Counted from the stretch's first letter, positions 15,573 to 25,256 are shown. The stretch is 32,458 bases of DNA from Pirellulales bacterium (GCA_019745975.1 JAIESQ010000163.1:1-32458), one strand, 5' to 3'. A program made the numbers and translations. Notes: generated from the letters alone by a model not told the origin.

Positions 15573-18224
15573 ATGTTGACAGCCCCCCGCCTGCGTCCCA
15601 GCGTGCTCGACGCCAGGTCGCGCCTGAGCGAAGGACACCAGAAACTTCGCCAGCGACACGTTGATGGTTCGCCTGGCATCCAGGTTTGCAATGCCCTGAC
15701 CGATCTGGTCGATGGCGTCATCCTCGATCTGTATCGCGCGGTGCTTGCTGATTTGACCCAGCTAGCCGATGTCGCCGGCGAGCAAATCACGCTGGTCGCG
15801 CTGGGAGGATATGCTCGTCGCGATTTGGCGCCATATTCCGATGTCGACCTGATGTTGCTCCATGCTCCGCAGGCAGACGAGCCAGTGTCGCGCCTGGCCG
15901 ACCGTTTGCTACGCGACGTCTACGATTCAGGATTGATGCTGGGGCAGAGTGTGCGCACCATCGCGCAAGCCTGCCAATTGGCCTCGCGCGATGCCTCGGT
16001 GTGCACATCGCTCCTGGAAGCGCGCTACCTGGCCGGCAGTCAACCGCTGTTCGACCGCTTCGCGGAGCAATTCCGCAAGCAAGTGCGGCGCCATTGGCGC
16101 CGCCTGCTGGCGGCCACCGAGCAAGCCCGCCGCGAGGAACGCCATCCGTTCGGCGAAACCGTGTACCTGCTGGAACCAAACATTAAGCGGTCACCGGGAG
16201 GACTGCGCGACTTGCATTTGTTGCGCTGGGTGGGCTACATCCGCTATGGCGCCGCCGACCCCGACGGCTTGCAGTTGATGGGCGAATTGGCGCAGGCCGA
16301 CGCCCGTGCCCTGCGCCGGGCGTACGAGTTTCTGCTGCGGCTACGCAACGAGTTGCACTTTCACGCAGGCAAGGCCCACGACCTGCTCGATCGCACCGAG
16401 CAATTGCGAATTGCCGGGCGGTTTGGCTACCAAGGCTCACCCGCCATGCTCCCCGTCGAGCAATTTATGCAGGACTATTTCCGGGCGACAAGCGATATTA
16501 GCCATGTCGTGCGGCATTTCGCGGCTCAAGCACAGCCCGGGCACCGGCTGCGCGTGTTTCTGGCTCCGCTGCTAAGCCATCGTGTCGAGGGGGACTTTCT
16601 GGTCGGCCCCACACAGATCATGCCCACCAAGCGCGGTGCCGAGAAGCTGCGGACCAGCCTGTCCGAAGCCCTCCGCTTGTTTGACCTGGCCAACCTGTAC
16701 GACAAACGGCTGTCGTTCGAAGCCTGTGAGGTCATCCGCAAGGCCGCCCCCGACTATCCCCCCGGCTTGACGAGCGAGGCGGCGTCGCGGTTTTTATCGC
16801 TGCTCGCGCAACCGGCACGCCTGGGCGAACTACTCCGCACGCTGCACGAGCTGCGCTTGCTGGAGCGGGTGATTCCCGAGTTCGGCCACGCCCGCTGCCT
16901 GCTGCAATTCAATGAGTACCACAAGTACACCGTCGACGAGCACACGATGCGCGCGGTCGAACAAGTCGTCGAGCTCAAACACGACCGTGGTCCATTGGGC
17001 CGCGTCTATCGCGGCATCAAGCTGAAACGCGTACTGCACCTGGCGCTGATGATCCACGACCTGGGCAAGGGCCACGTCGAGGACCATAGCGAAGTCGGCC
17101 TGCGGATTGCCGCCGAAACGGGTCGGCGCTTATACCTTCCCCCCGCCGAGATCGAGCTCTTGAAGTTTCTGGTGCACAAGCACCTCATGATGGCTCATTT
17201 GGCATTTCGCCGCGACACCAGCGACGATCAACTCGTGGTGCGGTTCGCCGTCGAAGTGGGCTCGCCCGAGGCGCTGCAAATGCTCACCTGCCTCACGGCC
17301 GCCGATCTGGCGGCCGTTGGCCCGGGCGTTTGGAACAAGTGGAAGGGCGAAGTGCTGATCGAACTGTACCGCCGGGCGCTGGCTCACTTGGCTGGCGACG
17401 GATCGGCGTCGTTCGATCAACAGCTCGAACGCCGGCGGATCGACCTCGTCGAACTCGTGCACGGCGATCCGCAGCAGAACTGGTTTGGTGAACAAATTAA
17501 CAATTTGCCGCGAGATTATCTGACGTCGACACCGCCGGCGCAGATCGTGGCGGAGCTACGCGAGCTTAAAAACCTTGGCCCACACGACGTGATCGCGCGT
17601 GGTCGATTCTTAGCCCCCACGCGAACCGTTGAATTCACGGTTGGCGCGCACGAAGAGATTGCGTCAGGCATTTTTCATCGCCTGACCGGTGCGCTCACCG
17701 GTCAAGGCTTACAGATTCTTTCGGCGCAGATTAACACCCTCGACGGACACCTGGTGCTTGATCGCTTCTGGGTTCACGATCCCGACTACGAGGAAGCTCC
17801 TCCCGGTGAACGCATTGAGTCGGTCTGCACGGCGCTGCGCCGCTCGCTGACCGCCGACGGTGCCGGTCTGCCGAAGTTCCGCCGCGTGTGGAGCGGCCGG
17901 CCCGCCGCCAGCCTCACCGTGTTGCCCACGCGCGTGCGCACTGATAACAGCACGTCGGATCGCTTTACGATCATCGACGTCTTCGCTGCCGACCGTTTGG
18001 GGCTACTGTATCGCATCACCCGTACGCTGTTTGAGCTAGGGCTATCGGTGTCGCTGGCCAAGATCGCCACGCATCTCGATCAGGTGCTCGACGTGTTCTA
18101 TGTCACTGACCGGCGAGGCCGGAAAATCGAAGATCCGCGGAAGCTAATGGAAATCGAACGCCGGCTGCTGGCAGAGATCGAAGCCCTGGCAGCGGAAGAA
18201 GCCGCGCACGTACCAGGAGTCTAA
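15573..18224 (+). CDS. glnD: [Protein-PII] uridylyltransferase / uridylyl-removing enzyme
   Basis: The 883-aa protein is close to the usual 850-900 and has all four GlnD modules in order. The nucleotidyltransferase core is at residues 78-92 (GGYARRDLAPYSDVDLMLLH), with its second block EPNIKRSPGGLRDLH near 205. A hydrolytic HD domain (IHDLGKGHVEDHSE near 492, preceded by YTVDEHTMRAVE) follows. Two C-terminal ACT domains come last (about 685-745, VEFTVGAHEEIASGIFHRL; about 799-870, IDVFAADRLGLLYRITRTL). It attaches UMP to PII Tyr51 when glutamine is low and removes it when glutamine is high; the ACT domains bind glutamine. Within the first motif, two usual Gly positions are Ala and Arg, while the S-D-x-D metal ligands are kept. 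ATG 15573 is the first reasonable start. No ribosome-binding site stands out. Together with amt and glnK it makes a nitrogen-sensing cluster. Confidence 0.96.
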   Translation: MLTAPRLRPSVLDARSRLSEGHQKLRQRHVDGSPGIQVCNALTDLVDGVILDLYRAVLADLTQLADVAGEQITLVALGGYARRDLAPYSDVDLMLLHAPQADEPVSRLADRLLRDVYDSGLMLGQSVRTIAQACQLASRDASVCTSLLEARYLAGSQPLFDRFAEQFRKQVRRHWRRLLAATEQARREERHPFGETVYLLEPNIKRSPGGLRDLHLLRWVGYIRYGAADPDGLQLMGELAQADARALRRAYEFLLRLRNELHFHAGKAHDLLDRTEQLRIAGRFGYQGSPAMLPVEQFMQDYFRATSDISHVVRHFAAQAQPGHRLRVFLAPLLSHRVEGDFLVGPTQIMPTKRGAEKLRTSLSEALRLFDLANLYDKRLSFEACEVIRKAAPDYPPGLTSEAASRFLSLLAQPARLGELLRTLHELRLLERVIPEFGHARCLLQFNEYHKYTVDEHTMRAVEQVVELKHDRGPLGRVYRGIKLKRVLHLALMIHDLGKGHVEDHSEVGLRIAAETGRRLYLPPAEIELLKFLVHKHLMMAHLAFRRDTSDDQLVVRFAVEVGSPEALQMLTCLTAADLAAVGPGVWNKWKGEVLIELYRRALAHLAGDGSASFDQQLERRRIDLVELVHGDPQQNWFGEQINNLPRDYLTSTPPAQIVAELRELKNLGPHDVIARGRFLAPTRTVEFTVGAHEEIASGIFHRLTGALTGQGLQILSAQINTLDGHLVLDRFWVHDPDYEEAPPGERIESVCTALRRSLTADGAGLPKFRRVWSGRPAASLTVLPTRVRTDNSTSDRFTIIDVFAADRLGLLYRITRTLFELGLSVSLAKIATHLDQVLDVFYVTDRRGRKIEDPRKLMEIERRLLAEIEALAAEEAAHVPGV

Positions 18225-18378
18225 GCCCGACGATATTGGGCGAACGGTGGACCTTCTGAAAGGAGCCGACGCGGGAGTTACGATGGGACAGTCGCGAGAC
18301 CGCCGATGCATCGTGGCTGTCGTGTGTTTTTCACCCTCAATCTCCCTCTGGCTGTCAAGTCGCGGATCGCGCACGTCG

Positions 18379-19716
18379 ATGTCCAAACGCCGCAAGCCAA
18401 CGTCCACGGCACGAACACGACGAGAAAAAGTCGCCGTTCCAAGCGCAAAAGGAACCTCGGCGGCCAGTCTTCCCAGCAACTCCTCGTCTCTGGCGCCAGC
18501 TCGTGCCTCGCGGCGCCAGCACCACGCGTTGTTTCGCGCCGGTGCACTGCTCGTCGGGCTATTGGCAGGACTGCTAATTGTCGAGTTTGGTCTGCGCGTC
18601 TTGGGAATCCGTCCCGAGCGCTATCGCAAGCCGCGATGGCTTGCCTGGGATGGCATCGCATACCGCGACTTGGGCATCTGGGGGAATGGCCTCATCCGCC
18701 GCGATAGCGAGTTCCGCGCGCAAGGCGTGCTCATGGGCGAATACGTCCCTGGCGCAAGGTTCAAAGAGGTCTTCGACACCAATCCCCGCGGCTATTTCGA
18801 CGAAGACAACGGCGTGCCGATGGAGGTCAATCGGCGCGGTTTGCGCGGACCAATGGTCTCGCCGCAGAAACCGCCAGGCGTATTCCGCATTCTAGGCCTC
18901 GGCGACTCGTTCACGTTCGCGGTCGGCGTGCTTGAGCACGACACTTTCTTGCGCCGCCTGGAAGCGCAACTCAATGCGCCCTTGCCACCACCTGCACAGC
19001 CCCGTGGTCAGGCATCCGTATCGACAGCAGCCGACAATGCGAAGCCCGCGATGTACGAAGTGCTCAACGCTGGCACCCAGGGCTATAACATTCGCGACGA
19101 AGTGCTGTACCTCGAGCATCGCTGGCTCTCGTTGGCTCCCGACCTCGTGCTCGTCAACTTCTACCTGAACGACGCCTATGCCGACGACACCTTTCGCAAC
19201 ATGGGCGAAGCGCTCGGGATTTACGAAGAACCACAAGGGCTCGGCCGCGTCAGCTACGTCGCCGACCTTGTGCAGCACCAGCTTGCCGTGCGCCGACAGC
19301 GGCGATACACCGAAGATTACTACCTCAAGAGCTTCTTTAGCCAAGCCGATCGCTATGTTGACGACCCCGGCGCCCTGTCGGCCGACTGGAAGCTCAGCCG
19401 CGACGCACTGGCCCACGCGGTGGAGCTGGGACGCCAGCACGGTTTTCGTGTCGCGCTGGTGATCTGGCCCGAGCTTTACGAGCTCGAAGGCCGTTACCCG
19501 TTCGAGCCCATCCACAAGCTGGTCCGCGAGACGTGCGCCCGGCTGGGTGTTCCGGTGCTCGACCTGCTCGACACGTTTCGCGGCAGAAAATCGGAATCGC
19601 TATGGGTTCATCCGAGCGATCATCATCCAAACGAAGAGGCCAATCGCCTTGCGGCCGACGCGATTGAGCGTTTTCTCCGAGAGCAGCACCTGTTAACGAA
19701 GCAGAGTGGCGGGTAG
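18379..19716 (+). CDS. Membrane-anchored SGNH/GDSL hydrolase-like protein
   Basis: The 445-aa protein has a basic, Ser/Arg-rich N terminus, one membrane anchor (about residues 54-75, FRAGALLVGLLAGLLIVEFGL) and an extracytoplasmic SGNH domain. Block I is LGLGDSFTFAVGV with Ser177, the Gly block is NAGTQGYN, the Asn block is NFYLNDA with Asn264, and the last block is HPSDHHPNEEAN with Asp414 and the catalytic His. All four SGNH positions can be matched. Members cleave or transfer acyl esters, often acetyl groups on surface polysaccharides; the substrate here is unknown. The start is uncertain: ATG 18379 gives MSKRRKPTSTARTRREK, while ATG 18283 has a good GGGAG five bases upstream and adds 32 residues. 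The GlnD stop is 154 bp upstream, and the MFS gene follows 136 bp downstream on the same strand. Confidence 0.85.
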   Translation: MSKRRKPTSTARTRREKVAVPSAKGTSAASLPSNSSSLAPARASRRQHHALFRAGALLVGLLAGLLIVEFGLRVLGIRPERYRKPRWLAWDGIAYRDLGIWGNGLIRRDSEFRAQGVLMGEYVPGARFKEVFDTNPRGYFDEDNGVPMEVNRRGLRGPMVSPQKPPGVFRILGLGDSFTFAVGVLEHDTFLRRLEAQLNAPLPPPAQPRGQASVSTAADNAKPAMYEVLNAGTQGYNIRDEVLYLEHRWLSLAPDLVLVNFYLNDAYADDTFRNMGEALGIYEEPQGLGRVSYVADLVQHQLAVRRQRRYTEDYYLKSFFSQADRYVDDPGALSADWKLSRDALAHAVELGRQHGFRVALVIWPELYELEGRYPFEPIHKLVRETCARLGVPVLDLLDTFRGRKSESLWVHPSDHHPNEEANRLAADAIERFLREQHLLTKQSGG

Positions 19717-19852
19717 GTCGTCGCCGATTCGAGCTGACAAGTGGCCTTTGACCGGCGGGAATTGTCCTCCGCCGCGTCGCCCCTACCCGGCAGGTTCGCG
19801 GGCGAGTAACTTGTTGGTCTGCTTGCATGTCCTGCCTGGCTTGAGGCCCACC

Positions 19853-21277
19853 ATGAATCAGTCGTCCGACGTCCCCCAGCGGCTCACGATCACGCATTGG
19901 CTGATCCTATTCGTGGCCGTATTAGGTTTCGCGTTCGATATCTACGAACTGCTGATGCTGCCGTTGATCGCCCCCAAGGCACTGGCCGAACTGTTGGGCG
20001 TCGACCCAATGACCGAAGGGGGGTTTCAGCAGGTACTGGATTGGACGAGTACGATCCAGTGGTCGAGCGCCGTGTGCGGGGGTGTCTTTGGTTTGTTGGG
20101 TGGCTATCTGACCGATCGCTTCGGTCGCCGAGCCGTGCTCACCTGGAGCATTCTGGTCTATGCAGTCTCCGCCGCCGCGGCTGGGTTTTCGACGTCGGCT
20201 CCTATGTTGTTGGCACTGCGCTGCACAACCTTCATCGGCGTGTGCGTGGAGTTTGTGGCCGCCGTCGCCTGGCTGGCCGAGATTTTCCCGAACCCCAAGC
20301 AGCGCGAGTGGGTGCTGGGCATCACGCAAGCGTTCTCATCGGTCGGCGGCTTGATGGCAGCCGGCGCATACCGATTGGCAGTCGCCTACGGGGATCAATT
20401 GCCCGCCATCTATGGCGCGCACGACGCTTGGCGCTATACGCTCATTAGCGGATTGATCCCGGCGATTCCCTTGATCGTAATTCGACCGTTCCTCCCCGAG
20501 TCGCCGGCTTGGAAGGCCAAGCGCGCGGCCGGCACCTTGAAGCGGCCGAGTATCGCCGAACTGTTCGCGCCGGCACTGCGTCGCACAACGATCGCGACGA
20601 CGATCCTCTTCGCTTGCAGCTACGGCGCCGCCTTCGGGGCGATCCAATTGGCGCCACAACTTGTGCCCGGACTAGTTCCCGAATTACGCGCACTTAAGCC
20701 GTTGCGCGAGAAGGTCGAAGTGGCCAAGCAGTCCGGCCAGGACACGGCCAAGTTACGCGGCGAGATTCGTACGCTGCTCAACAAACAAGAGGCGGTTCGC
20801 GGCCAGGTGCAAACCTACCAGGAACTGGGCGGACTGCTCGGCCGCATCGCCTTGGCCGTGCTAGCTGTGGTGATCGTCAGCCGCAAAGGACTATTGTGGT
20901 TGTTCCAGGTGCCGGGGCTGATCGTCTTTCCGCTAGCGTTTGCCGTTGCGGGCACCAAGAGTCTCGACCAGTTCAAATGGCTCTTGGCGCTTTGTGGCTT
21001 TTGCACCGTGGCCCAGTTCAGCTTCTGGGGCAACTACTTGCCACGTGTGTACCCGCTGCACTTGCGCGGCACGGGCGAAGGGTTCGCGGCCAACGTCGGC
21101 GGTCGAATGATCGGCACACTGGGCACGTTGTTCACGACGCAGCTTGCTCCGCACATGCCCGGCGAGACCTTCTTTCACAAGTTGGCGTATGCCTGCACTG
21201 TCACCGCCGTGTTGGTTTACGGCGTTGGCTTCATCACGTCGTTCTGGCTGCCTGAGCCAAAGGCCGAGTTAGATTAG
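19853..21277 (+). CDS. Major facilitator superfamily transporter with central hydrophilic insertion
   Basis: The 474-aa protein has the MFS layout with about 12 membrane helices. TM1 is LILFVAVLGFAFDIYELLML, the loop 2-3 motif reads GGYLTDRFGRRAVLTW, and the second loop after TM4 is WLAEIFPNPKQREWVLGITQ. Overall similarity is to the metabolite:H+ symporter (sugar/sialate/organic acid) branch; the substrate is not identifiable. A hydrophilic segment of about 45 residues (about 279-322, LKPLREKVEVAKQSGQDTAK and more, ending LGGLLGRI) sits after the seventh helix and looks like a helical coiled-coil hairpin, longer than the usual loop. ATG 19853 has GAGG about 7 bases upstream and begins at MNQSSDVPQRLTITHW; longer frames to 19706 overlap the previous gene and lack similarity. 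The acyl-CoA ligase starts 121 bp downstream, past a possible hairpin. Confidence 0.92.
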   Translation: MNQSSDVPQRLTITHWLILFVAVLGFAFDIYELLMLPLIAPKALAELLGVDPMTEGGFQQVLDWTSTIQWSSAVCGGVFGLLGGYLTDRFGRRAVLTWSILVYAVSAAAAGFSTSAPMLLALRCTTFIGVCVEFVAAVAWLAEIFPNPKQREWVLGITQAFSSVGGLMAAGAYRLAVAYGDQLPAIYGAHDAWRYTLISGLIPAIPLIVIRPFLPESPAWKAKRAAGTLKRPSIAELFAPALRRTTIATTILFACSYGAAFGAIQLAPQLVPGLVPELRALKPLREKVEVAKQSGQDTAKLRGEIRTLLNKQEAVRGQVQTYQELGGLLGRIALAVLAVVIVSRKGLLWLFQVPGLIVFPLAFAVAGTKSLDQFKWLLALCGFCTVAQFSFWGNYLPRVYPLHLRGTGEGFAANVGGRMIGTLGTLFTTQLAPHMPGETFFHKLAYACTVTAVLVYGVGFITSFWLPEPKAELD

Positions 21278-21308
21278 GTTGGCCGCATGCGTCGCGACGT
21301 TCGACAGC

Positions 21309-21339
21309 CGGGGTAACTTGCCCAGACTGGTTTACCCCG
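21309..21339 (+). terminator. Hairpin between MFS and acyl-CoA ligase genes
   Basis: CGGGGTAA (21309-21316) and TTACCCCG (21332-21339) are perfect 8-bp arms with a 15-base loop, 31 bp after the MFS stop. There is no T-tract, so this may be a weak terminator or an operator for the ligase gene that starts 59 bp further on. Confidence 0.4.
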
Positions 21340-21398
21340 AGCGGGCTCGCGGATAGTACAATCTACCCGTCGATTCCGACGCCACAGCGAGGGAAGTC

Positions 21399-23039
21399 AT
21401 GCACGGTCTGATCATGGACTACCAGCTCACGGTGCCGACGATGCTGCGTCGCGCCGAGCAACTGTTTCAAGACAAACGAGTTGTATCGCGCCGCCCTGAC
21501 AAGCACCTCGACCGCCGCGACTACGCCGAGCTGATCGACCGCATCAAGCGGCTAGCCGTGGCTCTGGGCAAGCTCGGTGTGAAAGCAGGTGACCGCGTCG
21601 GCACCCTGTGTTGGAACCACGCCGAGCATCTTGAGGCTTATTTCGGCATCCCTTCGGCCGGCGCCGTCTTGCATACATTGAACCTCCGGCTGCACCCTAG
21701 CGACCTGGCTTTCATCGCCGGGCACGCAGGAGACAGAGTCGTGCTGGTCGACGATGTCCTCTGGCCGCTGTTCGAGCAGTTTCGCGACGAAGTTCCCTTC
21801 CAGCACATCGTCGTGATCCGCACTGCCGGCCAGGCGCTTCCCAAGGGAACGATCGATTACGAAGAACTGCTCGCCGAGGCAGATCCCGCGCGCTTCGAGT
21901 ATCCCGACTTCGACGAGCGACTTGCCGCCACGATGTGCTACACTTCGGGCACGACGGGAAAACCCAAGGGGGTTTTGGCGTCGCATCGCGCCGTCGTGCT
22001 CCACTCGCTCGGCACGACGATGGCCGACACGCAAGCACTCAGCGAGCACGACACGGTGCTGCCCGTCGTGCCGATGTTCCATGCAAACGCCTGGGGGCTC
22101 CCGTTCGCGGCCTTGATGGTCGGCGCCAATCATGTCTTCCCCGGTCCGCATTTGGATCCTCCCAGTCTCGTCGAGCTGTTTGCTGGCGAGCACGTCACGG
22201 TCACCGCCGGCGTGCCAACGATCTGGATGGGGATCCTGCAGCTCTTGGATCAAGCGCCCGAAAAGTACGATTTGTCTTCGCTGCGAGCGCTCTTGGTTGG
22301 CGGATCGGCCGCGCCGATCTCCATGATCCGAGGTTTCCAGGAGCGCCACGGCCTGCGCGTGTTGCACGCCTGGGGCATGACCGAACTGTGCCCGCTCGGA
22401 ACGGTCTCGCAGCTTTCGACGGCGATGCGGTCCGCGTCGGCTGACGAGCAGTATGCCTATCGCGCCAAGCAAGGCCGGCCCGTGCCGCTGGTTGAGATTC
22501 GCGCGCGTGGCGACAACGGCATCGTTCCCTGGGATGGCCGCTCCGTTGGCGAGCTTGAAGTCCGCGGGCCGTGGATCGCCGCGAGTTACTTCAATTGTCC
22601 GGAAGGAGCCGCGTCGTTTACCGACGATGGCTGGTTCCGCACTGGCGATATCGTTGCCATCAGCCCCGATGGCTCGATGCAATTGCAAGATCGAGCCAAA
22701 GACGTCATCAAGTCGGGCGGCGAATGGATCAGCTCGGTGGCTCTGGAGAATGCCCTGATGGGGCATCCGGCCGTGGCCGAAGCCGCCGTGATCCCCTGCG
22801 CCCATCCCCGCTGGGACGAGCGCCCGCTGGCGGTCGTGGTCCTCAAGTCCGGAGCGAAAGCGACTTACGACGAACTGCGGGAGTATCTCGCACCGAAGTT
22901 TGCCAAATGGTGGCTACCCGATGCTGTCGTCTTTGCACGGGAAATTCCCCGAACTTCGGCTGGCAAGTTCTTGAAGACTTCCCTGCGGGAGCAATATCGT
23001 GACTATTACAAGTGCGGCGAGCAGGCTGCCACGACCTAG
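21399..23039 (+). CDS. Fatty-acid acyl-CoA ligase (AMP-forming)
   Basis: This is a full-length 546-aa ANL-superfamily enzyme. It has the phosphate-binding motif YTSGTTGKPKG (residues 181-191), the HAWGMTEL motif, DGWFRTGD, the hinge region AKDVIKSGGEWIS, and the C-terminal PRTSAGKFLK with catalytic Lys523. The N terminus (MHGLIMDYQLTVPTMLRRAE) resembles medium/long-chain fatty acid ligases (AlkK/FadD3-like). It should activate a free fatty acid with ATP and CoA, giving acyl-CoA and AMP in the cytoplasm. GAGGGAAG lies just upstream of ATG 21399. The thiolase and SDR genes follow on the same strand, fitting a beta-oxidation or fatty-acid-modification unit. Chain length is uncertain, and the acyl-CoA dehydrogenase and enoyl-CoA hydratase needed for a full cycle are not in the window. 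Confidence 0.95.
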   Translation: MHGLIMDYQLTVPTMLRRAEQLFQDKRVVSRRPDKHLDRRDYAELIDRIKRLAVALGKLGVKAGDRVGTLCWNHAEHLEAYFGIPSAGAVLHTLNLRLHPSDLAFIAGHAGDRVVLVDDVLWPLFEQFRDEVPFQHIVVIRTAGQALPKGTIDYEELLAEADPARFEYPDFDERLAATMCYTSGTTGKPKGVLASHRAVVLHSLGTTMADTQALSEHDTVLPVVPMFHANAWGLPFAALMVGANHVFPGPHLDPPSLVELFAGEHVTVTAGVPTIWMGILQLLDQAPEKYDLSSLRALLVGGSAAPISMIRGFQERHGLRVLHAWGMTELCPLGTVSQLSTAMRSASADEQYAYRAKQGRPVPLVEIRARGDNGIVPWDGRSVGELEVRGPWIAASYFNCPEGAASFTDDGWFRTGDIVAISPDGSMQLQDRAKDVIKSGGEWISSVALENALMGHPAVAEAAVIPCAHPRWDERPLAVVVLKSGAKATYDELREYLAPKFAKWWLPDAVVFAREIPRTSAGKFLKTSLREQYRDYYKCGEQAATT

Positions 23040-23153
23040 GCCGGGGCCAGACAGAATTTCCAGCACCGTGGTGTCCCGCGTGCCGATTCGCCGAACAACT
23101 TCTTGCAGCCAACCCCGAATCCGATTACCCGCCGAGAATACAGGAGTTTTGCC

Positions 23154-24320
23154 ATGTCGCAGCCAGTGATCGTTGACGCCGTTCGCACTCCCTTCGGTCG
23201 TGGCGGCAGCGCTACCAAGGCGGGGGGCTACTTCCGTGAAACGCGCCCCGATATGTTGCTGGCACATTGCCTCAAAGCGCTGGTCGAGCGCAACAAGCTC
23301 GATCCGGCCCGCATCGACGACGTCGTCACAGGTTGCGTCAGCCAGGCAGGCGAACAAGGCGCGAATATTGGCCGCTTGGGCGTGCTGCTAGCTGGTTTTC
23401 CCGTGAGCGTGCCTGCGGTGACGCTCAATCGCATGTGCGGCTCGAGCCAGCAAGCGGCGCATTTTGCGGCGCAAGAAGTGGCCGCTGGTGATGCCGACTT
23501 CACGATCGGATGCGGCGTCGAGCACATGAGCCGCGTGCCGATGTTCAGCGATGTCGGCTCATTGGACAAGCTCAATCCCGAGCTGTTCACCCGCTTTGAG
23601 CTGGTACATCAAGGCGAAAGCGCCGAGCGCATGGCCGAAAAGTGGAAGCTCACCCGGCAGGACGTCGACGAATTCTCGATGGAAAGCCATCGTCGGGCTA
23701 GCCGTGCCGCCAAAGAAGGCCGGAACAAGGAGATCATTCCAACCGAAGGGCTCGCTGCCGACGGCAGCAAGCAGACCTTCACCCGCGATGAGGGGATTCG
23801 CGATTCGCTCGACCCGGCGAAGATCGCCAGCCTGCCGACGGTCTTCCGCCCCAATGGCGTGGTGACCGCGGCCAATTCGAGTCAGGTCTCGGATGGCGCG
23901 GCAGCCGTATTGATCGCCAATCGCGAAGTGGCTCAGTCGATGGGCCTCAAGCCGCGAGCACGGTTTCTGGCGCGTGTGGCTGTCGGCGATGATCCGACCT
24001 TGCAACTTGCTGGCGTTATTCCCGCCACGCAAAAGGCCCTCAAGCACGCCGGCCTGTCGATCAAGGACATCGACTGGTTCGAAATCAACGAGGCGTTCGC
24101 CACCGTGGTGCTCGGCTGGGCCCGCGAGCTCAAGCCCGACATGGCCAAGGTCAACCCCTGGGGTGGTGCCATCGCGCATGGGCATCCGCTGGGGGCGACC
24201 GGCGCTGCGCTCATGGCCAAAATGGTTAACGGCCTCGAAGCGACCGGCGGCAAGCTCGGCCTGCAGACGATGTGCATCGGCCACGGTATGGCCACGTGCA
24301 CGATCATCGAGCGCATCTGA
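23154..24320 (+). CDS. Thiolase (acetyl-CoA C-acyltransferase)
   Basis: The 388-aa protein is a standard thiolase. The acyl-accepting Cys95 lies in [12 protein letters not shown]. The NEAFA motif ([12 protein letters not shown]) follows, then His344 in [14 protein letters not shown] and the second catalytic Cys374 in [14 protein letters not shown]. Its start ([16 protein letters not shown]) is typical of acetyl-CoA acetyl/acyltransferases. It cleaves 3-ketoacyl-CoA with CoA to acetyl-CoA and a shortened acyl-CoA, or runs in reverse. ATG 23154 has GGAG about 9 bases upstream. It follows the ligase by 114 bp and ends just before a strong intrinsic terminator, so ligase and thiolase may form one transcription unit ending there. 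Sequence alone does not separate the degradative (FadA) from the biosynthetic (AtoB/PhaA) type, but the context favours fatty-acid degradation. Confidence 0.95.
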   Translation: MSQPVIVDAVRTPFGRGGSATKAGGYFRETRPDMLLAHCLKALVERNKLDPARIDDVVTGCVSQAGEQGANIGRLGVLLAGFPVSVPAVTLNRMCGSSQQAAHFAAQEVAAGDADFTIGCGVEHMSRVPMFSDVGSLDKLNPELFTRFELVHQGESAERMAEKWKLTRQDVDEFSMESHRRASRAAKEGRNKEIIPTEGLAADGSKQTFTRDEGIRDSLDPAKIASLPTVFRPNGVVTAANSSQVSDGAAAVLIANREVAQSMGLKPRARFLARVAVGDDPTLQLAGVIPATQKALKHAGLSIKDIDWFEINEAFATVVLGWARELKPDMAKVNPWGGAIAHGHPLGATGAALMAKMVNGLEATGGKLGLQTMCIGHGMATCTIIERI

Positions 24321-24356
24321 GTTGAGTTGATCGCTCAGCAACACATCGAGCGCGTT

Positions 24357-24388
24357 GCCCAGGGATTGCCATCCCTGGGCTTTTTTTT
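24357..24388 (+). terminator. Strong rho-independent terminator after thiolase
   Basis: GCCCAGGGAT (24357-24366) and ATCCCTGGGC (24371-24380) form a perfect 10-bp stem with the loop TGCC, followed by eight T (24381-24388). It lies 36 bp after the thiolase stop and 70 bp before the SDR start. It should separate the two transcription units. A near-copy occurs at 25257-25280. Confidence 0.92.
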
Positions 24389-24458
24389 GGTATCATTCGG
24401 CCTAAGCATCAATCGCTTCGAAACTGCTAGAGCACTTCGAGAGGGGAGCCGATCGGTC

Positions 24459-25226
24459 ATGCAGATTTCCGGCAAGACGTTTTTGGTGACAGGCGGAGGA
24501 TCAGGCCTCGGAGCCGCCACGGTGCGCCGACTGGCCAAGGCGGGCGGTAACGTGGTGATCGTTGACCTCAACGAAGAAAATGGCAAGTCAGTGGCCGCCG
24601 ACCTCGGCAAGCAAGGCCGATTTGTGCAGGCCGACGTGGCGGACGAAGCCGCGATTCAAAAAGCAGTGGCCGCCGCGAAGGAAGCCTTTGGCGGCTTGCA
24701 TGGCGCGATCAACTGCGCCGGCATAGGCACGGCGATGCGCGTGCTGGCCAAGGAAGGCCCCCACAATCTCGAAGTCTTCGCGCATGTAATCAAGGTCAAC
24801 CTGATCGGCACGTTCAACGTCATCCGGCTGGCCTCGCAGTTGATCGCGGCCGGCGACCCCGATGCCGGCGGCGAGCGCGGCGTGATTGTCAATACGGCCA
24901 GTGTCGCGGCGTACGACGGTCAGATCGGTCAGGCCGCCTACTCAGCCTCGAAGGGGGGGATCGTTGGCATGACGCTGCCCATTGCCCGCGAGCTGGCCCG
25001 ATTTGGCATCCGCGTGGTGACCATTGCGCCAGGCTTGTTCAACACGCCGCTGATGGCGATGCTGCCCGACGAGGCCAAGAAATCGCTGGGGGCACAAGTC
25101 CCGTTTCCGCCCCGCTTGGGCGAACCCGACGAGTTTGCCCTGCTGGTCGAGCAGATCGTCGTCAACCCCATGCTCAATGGCGAGACGATCAGGCTCGACG
25201 GCGCGATTCGCATGGCGCCAAAATAA
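24459..25226 (+). CDS. Short-chain dehydrogenase, 3-hydroxyacyl-CoA dehydrogenase type 2-like
   Basis: The 255-aa classical SDR begins [21 protein letters not shown] with the NAD(P)-binding TGxxxGxG at residues 11-18. It has the adenine-binding Asp in [11 protein letters not shown], favouring NAD, then INCAGIG, the catalytic Ser in VNTASVAA, and Tyr161/Lys165 in YSASKGG. The C-terminal part ([20 protein letters not shown] and [20 protein letters not shown]) matches the HSD17B10 / 3-hydroxyacyl-CoA dehydrogenase type 2 group. It should oxidise 3-hydroxyacyl-CoA to 3-ketoacyl-CoA, the step feeding the neighbouring thiolase. GGGGAG lies upstream of ATG 24459. A strong terminator separates it from the thiolase, so it probably has its own promoter between about 24390 and 24458. 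Substrate assignment rests on similarity and context. Confidence 0.94.
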   Translation: MQISGKTFLVTGGGSGLGAATVRRLAKAGGNVVIVDLNEENGKSVAADLGKQGRFVQADVADEAAIQKAVAAAKEAFGGLHGAINCAGIGTAMRVLAKEGPHNLEVFAHVIKVNLIGTFNVIRLASQLIAAGDPDAGGERGVIVNTASVAAYDGQIGQAAYSASKGGIVGMTLPIARELARFGIRVVTIAPGLFNTPLMAMLPDEAKKSLGAQVPFPPRLGEPDEFALLVEQIVVNPMLNGETIRLDGAIRMAPK

Positions 25227-25256
25227 AGGCGCGTTCGATCGATCAACGTCGACAAA

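Noticed and set aside
19711-19788. Long-range inverted repeat GGGTAGG / CCTACCC after the SGNH gene
   Set aside because: The seven-base arms are separated by 64 bases, a frequent chance event in GC-rich DNA.
21552-22805. Minus-strand 417-codon open frame
   Set aside because: It lies entirely antisense to the well-supported acyl-CoA ligase and shows no recognisable motif.
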